From the NCBI GenBank assembly GCA_003153215.1, contig PLXL01000129.1:1-5511 (forward strand): a stretch of 5,511 nt of DNA, given 5' to 3'. A program made the position numbers and the translations under genes. Below are positions 1 through 5,365 of the stretch, piece after piece. Numbering within the stretch: position 1 is the stretch's first letter; every line of letters starts with the position of its first letter. This DNA comes from Candidatus Dormiibacterota bacterium (GTDB lineage: Bacteria > Chloroflexota > Dormibacteria > Aeolococcales > Aeolococcaceae). The notes below the pieces were generated by a model. That model had not been told where the DNA came from. It made no database searches and saw nothing but the letters and a program-made list of their open reading frames with translations.

Positions 1-412
1 CCATCCGGCTGACTGCGGACACCTATGCGGGGGTTGTTGATCGGCTGCGCGGCGACGCGGCAGAGGGCCTCGAGCGCCTCCGTGATGGTGGCCGGCAGGC
101 TCAGCGTGTCCGAGGCGTCGAGCGCGTCATAGCTGAAGCTGGGGATGGTTCCGGAGAATCCCGCCGGCGGAGTCAGGGTGAGCTGCCCGGCGGCGGAGAG
201 GCCGATCGCACCGTCCGCGGAACTCGGTGCAGCACCGCCGCCCAACGCGAAGCTGAACGGCCCCGTGCCCAGGGGGCGGGCAGTTGGAGAGTGATCGCTG
301 CCCCGCCGGAGTTGGTCGCGGTGACGGTGAAGGGCTGAGCCGTGGGCCGAATGGTGAGGCTAACCACCGCGCTGGTACTGTTCCCCGCCGCATCGGCACG
401 GCGGCGCCCTCG
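1..412 (-). pseudogene. Frameshifted fragment of a secreted Ig-like/cadherin-like repeat protein
   Basis: Read on the minus strand, two frames together give one continuous beta-sandwich repeat. The upstream frame (codons in phase with 365-367) contains DAAGNSTSAVVSLTI and then PFTVTATNSGGAAITLQLPAP. The sequence continues, after a shift in the C-run at 272-276, in the next frame with LGTGPFSFALGGGAAPSS, LSAAGQLTLTPPAGFSG and IPSFSYDALDASDTLSLPAT. The 'LTPPAGFSGT..FSY.A.D' pattern is typical of Ig-like/cadherin-like tandem repeats in bacterial surface proteins. The second frame is open to the left edge, so the gene continues outside. The first frame meets TAG at 413-415, and the divergent kinase starts at 518, so no signal peptide or proper 5' end fits. 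Restoring one C would give PAPLGTGP. It could be a true pseudogene or a sequencing error in a homopolymer. The last ~25 codons before the edge look less like the repeat. Confidence 0.6.
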
Positions 413-505
413 CTACCGACCGTTGTGCGGCCGACGCCGAGAAGACGCTGGCGTACAAGGCTCTTTGCCTCATCCCGCGCACGGGACCTTTGGCAGGCGT
501 GTGCC
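413..505. other. Spacer without a recognised gene
   Basis: This stretch lies between the broken Ig-like fragment and the kinase promoter. Frames are open on both strands, but the encoded peptides are Arg/Pro/Ser-rich and resemble no family I recognise, as expected of random GC-rich DNA. The plus-strand kinase frame stays open as far upstream as 284, but its extra 78 codons look non-coding. They also precede the natural basic N terminus and membrane segment of the kinase. A continuation of the Ig-like gene in another frame cannot be excluded. Confidence 0.4.
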
Positions 506-518
506 TACAATCGTTGCG
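506..518 (+). promoter_or_regulatory. -10 element and leaderless start of the kinase gene
   Basis: TACAAT at 506-511 matches the bacterial -10 consensus at five of six positions and stands out in very GC-rich surroundings. A transcript normally begins about 7 nt after the last base of the -10 box, which here is G518, the first base of a GTG codon in the kinase frame. No Shine-Dalgarno sequence lies at a usable distance. This combination indicates a leaderless mRNA, which is common in high-GC Gram-positives and some related phyla. There is no TTGACA-like -35: the hexamer 17 nt upstream (483-488) reads GGGACC. The promoter call therefore rests on the -10 box and its spacing. Confidence 0.55.
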
Positions 519-2503
519 TGGTGACTCGCATCGCCGCCGGTCGGGGTGTGGCACAGCGCCGCCCGAGCCGGCTCCATGCGCCGGCCTCGTTGCGGTGGCT
601 GCTCGGCCTCCTAGCCGTCGTGCTGGTGGCCGCCGGCGCCCTCGGCGTCGCCCGCGCGGCCTCCCCCGGGGCCTCGGCGAACACCGCCACCCAGTCGGCA
701 ACCCGGGTCGTGGCGGTGGCCGCGACCAGCCGTATCTCCTCCTGGCTCGGCCAGGTCGACCAGGAGCTCGACGACTACGCCGCGGCCATCGTGAGCGACT
801 CCGGGGAGGACCCCGCCCAGCTGTCCGCCAGCTTCCAGACACTGCTCACCGGCACCGGCGACTTCACCCTTCTCGAGTGCACCGACCTCAGCGGCGATGT
901 CATCGCCGCGAGCAGCGGCGATGTCATCGACCTGGTCGGCGCCGGATGGCTGGCGGACGTGAGCGCGACCCCCCTGGTGACCCGGATCAGCCAGAGCGGC
1001 AGTTCGCTGCGGTGGTTCGTTGCCCGGCTGGCGACCACCGGTACCTTCGATGGCATCTTGGTGGGGGCGCTGGAGGCGAGCCAGGTGGCCAACCTGCTGG
1101 GCTCCGTCGACCCCGGCGCGACGGCGACGGAGAGGGTGGACGTGGTGCTTCCCGGCAGACTGCTCTTGTACAGCTCGGCGATGACCTCGACGCTGCACGC
1201 GGGACTCACCGACGCCTCGATGATCGCTGACGGAGCCCTCAGCACCCGGGTCGTCTCCCCGGCGGTGACCGCCGCCCTCGCCGGTGGCACCGGGGTGGCC
1301 AGCTACTCGACGAACGGCGTCAGCACCGTCGCCGGGTACGACAGCATCTCCCTGCCGGGCTGGGAGATGGGGGTCGTGGTGACCGAGCCGTCGGTGGTGG
1401 CGGCGGCGGCAGGCCAGGGGCTGCCGGGTCCGGCATGGCTGCTGCCCTCGGTCGCCCTGGCGGTGGGCCTGCTGCTGCTGCTGGCCCTGGTCGACCCCCG
1501 GCGCACCCGCGCCATCGTCGGCCCGGACGGGCGTCTGCGTCAGGCGGGCACCGCCCTCACGCCCATGCGCCTGCGTTCGGGCGCGCGGGGTGCCGGCTCC
1601 GGCGGGGCGGCCATCGCCGTGCCGCCTGCCGCCGACCTGGGCGAGGCCGGCCCGACCCTGGCCCACGACTCCTCCCCTGTGGCGGACACGCCCCCGAGCA
1701 GGCGTCGGCGTCTGCGCGGCCGCTACGAGATCCTGGAGGTCGTCGGCAGCGGTGGAGAGGGCCAGGTGTTGCGGGCTCTCGACCACCTCCACGCTCGGCA
1801 GGTGGCCATCAAGGTGAGGCACCTAGATCCCCACGACATCTCCCGCCGCCGCGACATCCTCAACGAGGCGAGCGTCCTGCTGCGTATGACGCCCGACCCT
1901 CATGCCAGCGTCGTCCGCGAGGACTTCATCCTCGGCGATCGCTACTACCTGGTCATGGACTGGATCGATGGGACGCCTCTGGATCGGCTGCTGGGCGAGC
2001 GGGGCGATCCCGGCCTGCCGTGGGCGGCGGTCCTGGACTGGATGGGGCAGGTCGCCGAGGTCCTCGACCACCTCCACGGCCAGACGCCCGCAATCGTCCA
2101 CGGCGACGTGAAGCCTGGCAACGTGATCCTCACCTCGGCCGCGGATCGCCGCGCCATCCTGGTCGACTTTGGCATCTCCCAGTACCACGAGGTTGCCCCC
2201 GGTTCTGGCGTCGGCGTCGACGCGCGAGAGGTGGTGGGCAGCCCCGGGTTCATGGCCCCGGAGATGCTGGCGGGGGCGCCGCCGAGTCCCGCCTCCGACG
2301 TCTTCAGCCTCGCCGCCACCACCTTTGCCCTACTGCTCGGCCATCCCCCGCGCCTCGGCGGGCCCCCCCAGTGGAGGGGCATCGATCCCGCCATCGCCGC
2401 CGCTCTCGAGCCCTTGCTCAAGACCGGTCTGGCGGTCGACCCGGGTCGGCGGCCGCCCTCAGCAGGCGGCTTCATCGCCTCCCTGCGCGTGGCCGCGGGC
2501 TGA
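518..2503 (+). CDS. Receptor Ser/Thr protein kinase with N-terminal Cache-like sensor domain
   Basis: The product has 661 residues, numbered from GTG 518; GTG 521 is an equally possible start. A basic N terminus (1-25) is followed by TM1 (about 26-47), an extracytoplasmic region (about 50-300), TM2 (about 306-325), a Pro/Gly/Arg-rich linker (327-400) and a kinase domain (403-656). The extracytoplasmic part starts with a long helix and ends with VAGYDSISLPGWEMGVVVTEP, the usual ending of Cache sensor domains, so it probably binds a small ligand; the ligand is unknown. The kinase has the Gly loop GSGGEGQV (410-417), Lys432 in VAIKV, a probable alpha-C Glu450, catalytic loop HGDVKPGN (528-535, Asp530, Asn535), DFG (550-552), APE (580-582) and Asp594, so it should be active. 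HGD replaces HRD, and the activation segment has no Thr. It should phosphorylate Ser/Thr on cytoplasmic proteins, and the neighbouring FHA protein is a natural candidate partner. No PASTA repeats are present. Confidence 0.9.
   Translation: MVTRIAAGRGVAQRRPSRLHAPASLRWLLGLLAVVLVAAGALGVARAASPGASANTATQSATRVVAVAATSRISSWLGQVDQELDDYAAAIVSDSGEDPAQLSASFQTLLTGTGDFTLLECTDLSGDVIAASSGDVIDLVGAGWLADVSATPLVTRISQSGSSLRWFVARLATTGTFDGILVGALEASQVANLLGSVDPGATATERVDVVLPGRLLLYSSAMTSTLHAGLTDASMIADGALSTRVVSPAVTAALAGGTGVASYSTNGVSTVAGYDSISLPGWEMGVVVTEPSVVAAAAGQGLPGPAWLLPSVALAVGLLLLLALVDPRRTRAIVGPDGRLRQAGTALTPMRLRSGARGAGSGGAAIAVPPAADLGEAGPTLAHDSSPVADTPPSRRRRLRGRYEILEVVGSGGEGQVLRALDHLHARQVAIKVRHLDPHDISRRRDILNEASVLLRMTPDPHASVVREDFILGDRYYLVMDWIDGTPLDRLLGERGDPGLPWAAVLDWMGQVAEVLDHLHGQTPAIVHGDVKPGNVILTSAADRRAILVDFGISQYHEVAPGSGVGVDAREVVGSPGFMAPEMLAGAPPSPASDVFSLAATTFALLLGHPPRLGGPPQWRGIDPAIAAALEPLLKTGLAVDPGRRPPSAGGFIASLRVAAG
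889..929 (+). repeat. 17-bp direct repeat, 24-bp period, inside the sensor domain
   Basis: CAGCGGCGATGTCATCG occurs at 889-905 and again, without a mismatch, at 913-929. The 24-bp period keeps the frame and gives SGDVI twice (residues 125-129 and 133-137) in the Cache-like region. It looks like a small in-frame duplication, or two neighbouring beta-turns of similar sequence. No function is evident. Confidence 0.7.
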
Positions 2504-2524
2504 GCCGGGTGGTGCGCCCTCGCG

Positions 2525-3226
2525 TCAGCTGACCCGTCGGCCGCTCCCCTCCACCTCCCCGGATCGCCGGCTGGCCACGTCCCCGCGCGCGGACTCCGAG
2601 CGGCGCCGGGGCTCCGCGACCTCCTCGTGGCTCGCCGAGATCATCTCCGAGATGGCGACGGCGCCGCGCCGGAGGGCCTCGTTGGCGAGGCGGACCCGGC
2701 GCCGGTCGCCCTCATCGGGAATGCCGAACTTCACGTAGAGGTTGCCCAGGTGGTACTTGACCGCCGTCTCGGTGACCCGGAGGGCCGCCGCCATCTGGCG
2801 CACCGAGGCCGGCTCGGTGAACATGTCCCCGAAGGCGACCGGCCGGCACAGCGCCTCCAGCACCGCCTGCTCGCGGTGGGTGAGTGCCGGGGCCCGGCTC
2901 ACGGCCTGGGTGACGGTCAGGCTGCCGGCGACATCCGCCGCCCGGAAGAAGATGCGGACCCCCCCCACCTGGATCTCGTCGTCGGGCCGCAGCACGCGCT
3001 CGCCGAGGATGCGCTTCGCGTTCACGGACGTCCCGTTGCGGCTGCCCAGGTCGCGGACGCTCCATCCCGAAGCCACTCTCGCGATGACGGCGTGGAGGCG
3101 CGACACTTCGGCGTCGTCGGCGAGGTGCACCGCCGTCTGCTGGCCGCGGCCGATGGTCACCGCCTGATCGCTCAGGATGGCGATCTCGCGCCCGGAACGC
3201 CTCCAGATCTCCAGATACGGCTCCAT
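2525..3226 (-). CDS. FHA domain protein with LuxR-type helix-turn-helix (putative phosphothreonine-responsive regulator)
   Basis: The product has 233 residues from ATG 3226; GTG 3229 is directly upstream and would add one. An N-terminal FHA domain (about 5-95) shows the phosphothreonine-pocket residues: G26-R27, S42-R43-x-H45 and N64-G65-T66, with N69. A C-terminal DNA-binding domain (about 114-190) starts with LTHREQAVLEAL and contains the recognition part TETAVKYHLGNLYVKFGI, which is the LuxR/GerE fold with a longer first loop than usual. No receiver domain is present. The last ~38 residues are Arg/Glu/Ser-rich and probably disordered. In known families FHA domains read Thr phosphorylation; EmbR is an example coupled to DNA binding, with a different HTH. 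The gene converges on the receptor kinase gene and lies 107 bp downstream of the importer operon on the same strand, so it may be co-transcribed with it. A role in regulating that operon is inference. Confidence 0.9.
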   Translation of the reverse strand: MEPYLEIWRRSGREIAILSDQAVTIGRGQQTAVHLADDAEVSRLHAVIARVASGWSVRDLGSRNGTSVNAKRILGERVLRPDDEIQVGGVRIFFRAADVAGSLTVTQAVSRAPALTHREQAVLEALCRPVAFGDMFTEPASVRQMAAALRVTETAVKYHLGNLYVKFGIPDEGDRRRVRLANEALRRGAVAISEMISASHEEVAEPRRRSESARGDVASRRSGEVEGSGRRVS

Positions 3227-3336
3227 CACCTCACCCCAGGCGGACCGCGCCCAGCGTCATCATGCGCGACCCGGCGGCCGGACGCCACCCCGCTCGTGCC
3301 GGGCCGATGGGGAACGGACGTGCGTCGGGGCGCGCC
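3227..3336 (-). other. Spacer between ATPase gene and FHA-HTH gene, with a 10-codon upstream frame
   Basis: The 107-bp gap (3230-3336) has no clear terminator: no stem of more than about 4 bp and no T-run. It has no convincing -35/-10 pair for a separate promoter, so read-through from the importer operon is plausible. A short frame, ATG ATG ... TGA (3263-3231, MMTLGAVRLG), ends 4 nt before ATG 3226. It has no Shine-Dalgarno sequence of its own. The GGGGTGAGGTG stretch across its stop can serve as ribosome-binding site for the FHA-HTH gene, with GGGGTG 5 nt before the ATG. Confidence 0.4.
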
Positions 3337-4434
3337 TCAGCTGGTGCTCAGGCTGAGCTCGGTCTGGGGGTTGAACAGGTACACGTGGCGAGGGGCCGCC
3401 GAGAGGATCACGGTGTCTCCCACCGCGAGCTGCGCGTCCGCCTCGACGATGGCGACGACGTCCCTGCCCGCGGAGACCGCGTGGATCAGCTCGTCGCTGC
3501 CCAGGAACTCCACCACATCGACGCTCGCCGAGATCCGGAGCCCCGGCCCCGCCGGCTCCCCCAGGTGCAGGTGCTCCGGCCGGAAGCCCACCGTTGTCGC
3601 CTCCACCCCCAGGTTGCGCAAGCGCGCCCGCTGGGCGTCGTCGAGCACCACCTGGATTCCGTCGCCGACCAGGCGGGAGCCGCCGTCCTGCTCCAGCTTG
3701 AGCTCCATGAAGTTCATCGAGGGAGAGCCGATGAAGCCGGCCACGAAGCGGTTGCACGGCTGCTCGTACAGCTCCTTCGGAGTACCCGCCTGCTGGAGCA
3801 CGCCCTCGTTGATGACGGCGATGCGGTTGGCCATCGTCATCGCCTCCACCTGGTCATGGGTCACGTAGATCATGGTCGCCTGCAGCCGCTGGTGCAGCCG
3901 GGCAATCTCTGCCCGCGTCTGTACGCGCAGCTTGGCGTCCAGGTTGGAGAGGGGCTCGTCCATCAGGAAGACGGCGGGCTCGCGGACGATGGCCCGCCCC
4001 AGGGCCACGCGCTGGCGCTGGCCTCCGGACAGCTGGCCCGGCTTGCGGTCCAGGTAGCGCTCCAAGTCGAGGATGCGGGCCGCCTCGCGCACCGCGCTGT
4101 TGATCTCTGGCTTGGGCGTCTTGCGCAGCTTCAGCCCGAAGGCCATGTTGTCGAAGACGCTCATGTGCGGGTAGAGGGCGTAGCTCTGGAAGACCAGGGC
4201 GATGTCGCGGTCGCGAGGGGGCAGCAGGTTGACCACCTTGTCACCGATCATCACTTGCCCGCCGGAGATGTCCTCCAGCCCGGCGATCATCCTGAGCGCC
4301 GTGGTCTTGCCGCAACCGGAGGGACCCACCAGGCAGACGAACTCGCCGTCGCCCACCTCCAGGTTGAGCCGGTCGACGGCGAGGTTGCCGCCCGCGTAGC
4401 GCTTGGTCAGGTCCTTGAGGACGACACGGGACAT
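3337..4434 (-). CDS. ugpC: Carbohydrate ABC importer ATP-binding protein (MalK/UgpC/MsmX family)
   Basis: The product has 365 residues, the normal length for this family. It shows Walker A GPSGCGKTT (37-45), Q-loop Gln83, signature LSGGQ (135-139), Walker B VFLMDEP (155-161, catalytic Glu160), D-loop SNLDA (163-167) and H-loop His193. The C-terminal ~120 residues contain VGFRPEHL (282-289), the hallmark of the TOBE/OB regulatory domain in MalK-type proteins. It hydrolyses ATP at the inner membrane face to drive import by the two permeases encoded immediately upstream. The ATG lies 10 nt after the permease stop, and the GAGG ribosome-binding sequence overlaps that TGA, so translation is probably coupled. 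The family serves maltose, glycerol 3-phosphate, trehalose and many other sugars, and one ATPase can serve several importers. The substrate cannot be read from this sequence; the symbol refers to the family only. Confidence 0.95.
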   Translation of the reverse strand: MSRVVLKDLTKRYAGGNLAVDRLNLEVGDGEFVCLVGPSGCGKTTALRMIAGLEDISGGQVMIGDKVVNLLPPRDRDIALVFQSYALYPHMSVFDNMAFGLKLRKTPKPEINSAVREAARILDLERYLDRKPGQLSGGQRQRVALGRAIVREPAVFLMDEPLSNLDAKLRVQTRAEIARLHQRLQATMIYVTHDQVEAMTMANRIAVINEGVLQQAGTPKELYEQPCNRFVAGFIGSPSMNFMELKLEQDGGSRLVGDGIQVVLDDAQRARLRNLGVEATTVGFRPEHLHLGEPAGPGLRISASVDVVEFLGSDELIHAVSAGRDVVAIVEADAQLAVGDTVILSAAPRHVYLFNPQTELSLSTS

Positions 4435-4442
4435 GGGAGCTG

Positions 4443-4446
4443 CCTC
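4443..4446 (-). promoter_or_regulatory. Ribosome-binding site of the ATPase gene, overlapping the permease stop
   Basis: On the minus strand GAGG (4446-4443) sits 8 nt before ATG 4434 and shares two bases with the TGA stop of the upstream permease gene (4447-4445). This supports the ATG 4434 start and suggests that ribosomes finishing the permease re-initiate on the ATPase. Confidence 0.6.
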
Positions 4447-5365
4447 ACTTGACCGCCCCGGCGAGCACGCCGCGGACGAAATAGCGTTGGAAGGAGAAGA
4501 AGATGACGAGCGGGATCAGGATCGAGATGATCCCGCCCGTCGCGATCACCCAGTAGTTGTTGGCCAGGGTCCGGGTGAAGCCGTACAGGTAGATGGTGAG
4601 CGTGTGATGGGGGTTGCCACCCAGGAACACCAGCCCCACCAGCAGGTCGTTCCACACCCAGATGAACTGGAAGATGGCGAGCGACGCCGCTGCCGGCAGG
4701 CCCAGGGGGAGGACGACGCGACGAAAGAGGGTCCACTCGCCGGCGCCGTCGATCCGCCCGGCTTCGAGCAGGTCCTTGGGGATGCCGGTGTAGAAGTTGC
4801 GCATCAGGAAGATGCCGAACGGCAGTCCGAAGGCGACGTGGAAGATGATCACGCCGGGGAGGGTTCCGAAGGGGTTGAAACCGCTGATCTGCCCGAAGGC
4901 TTTGTACAGCTGCGCCACCGGGATGAGGGCGACCTGCACCGGGACCACCAGCAGCGCGACGATCACCAGAAAGACGGCGGTGCGCCCTCGCCACCGTCCG
5001 AAGACCAGCGAGTAGGCGGCCAGGCTGGCGAGGACGGTGACCAGTATCGTTACGGGCACCGTGATCAGGGCAGTGGTGATCAGCGAGTCGAGGATGCCTC
5101 CGCTCGCGAACCCTGTGGAGAAGAGCGACTGGTAGTTCTGCAGGGTGAGCTGCGTCGGGGCGGTGAAGACCGTCCACCACCCGGTGACGCCGAAGGACGA
5201 CGAGGGGCGGAGGGAGATGACGAGCAGGCTCAGGGTGGGTAGCAGCCAGAAGAGGGCGATCAGGCCCAGGATGACGTTGAGGACGAACCGGGTGGGCCGG
5301 AAGCGGACGGCGAGCCGCCTGGCCCTCACCGCCCGCGGCGGGGCGACGGTCTGCACCGCGCTCAT
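4445..5365 (-). CDS. Carbohydrate ABC importer inner-membrane permease (MalG type)
   Basis: The product has 306 residues from ATG 5365, or 307 from the adjacent GTG 5368. Six hydrophobic segments are visible at about 30-52, 96-120, 130-152, 169-189, 227-249 and 273-294, the normal MalG-type topology. The EAA loop that docks on the ATPase is present between TM4 and TM5: E201-A-G-x-x-D206-G-A, with F214 and P220. The C terminus RYFVRGVLAGAVK is typical of these permeases. It pairs with the MalF-type protein encoded just upstream, and the two form the channel powered by the MalK-type ATPase downstream. Its start overlaps the upstream stop (TGATG), so the genes form one operon. The basic N-terminal tail of about 28 residues is cytoplasmic. 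The sugar transported cannot be told from the sequence. Confidence 0.94.
   Translation of the reverse strand: MSAVQTVAPPRAVRARRLAVRFRPTRFVLNVILGLIALFWLLPTLSLLVISLRPSSSFGVTGWWTVFTAPTQLTLQNYQSLFSTGFASGGILDSLITTALITVPVTILVTVLASLAAYSLVFGRWRGRTAVFLVIVALLVVPVQVALIPVAQLYKAFGQISGFNPFGTLPGVIIFHVAFGLPFGIFLMRNFYTGIPKDLLEAGRIDGAGEWTLFRRVVLPLGLPAAASLAIFQFIWVWNDLLVGLVFLGGNPHHTLTIYLYGFTRTLANNYWVIATGGIISILIPLVIFFSFQRYFVRGVLAGAVK

Noticed and set aside
284..517. Upstream extension of the kinase frame to an ATG at 284, adding 78 residues.
   Set aside because: The extra peptide is Arg/Pro/Gly-rich and overlaps the Ig-like fragment. The TACAAT box and GTG at 518 give a better start just before the basic N terminus and TM1.
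611..1822. Minus-strand frame of 403 codons opposite the kinase gene.
   Set aside because: Its composition is Gly/Arg/His/Gln-rich without recognisable motifs, and the plus strand has membrane segments, a Cache-like end and kinase motifs in order.
2524..2533. Perfect 10-bp palindrome GTCAGCTGAC at the end of the FHA-HTH gene.
   Set aside because: It has no loop, no T-run and no second copy. A 10-bp palindrome is expected several times by chance in a window this size, and this one includes the stop codon. It is not a credible terminator or operator on its own.
3252..3287. Possible separate promoter for the FHA-HTH gene (CATGAT at 3264-3259 with TGGCGT 17 nt upstream, minus strand).
   Set aside because: Both hexamers match the consensus poorly, and one overlaps the ATGATG of the small upstream frame. 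The support is too weak to call a promoter.
3264..3336. Search for a terminator between the ATPase and FHA-HTH genes.
   Set aside because: Only a 4-bp stem (GGCG...CGCC) with no T-run was found, so no terminator is called.
2627..4452. Long plus-strand open frames of about 400 codons opposite the FHA-HTH and ATPase genes.
   Set aside because: They are antisense shadows made by high GC content: His/Arg/Val/Gln-rich with no domain pattern, while the minus strand encodes clear FHA, HTH and ABC motifs over the same bases.
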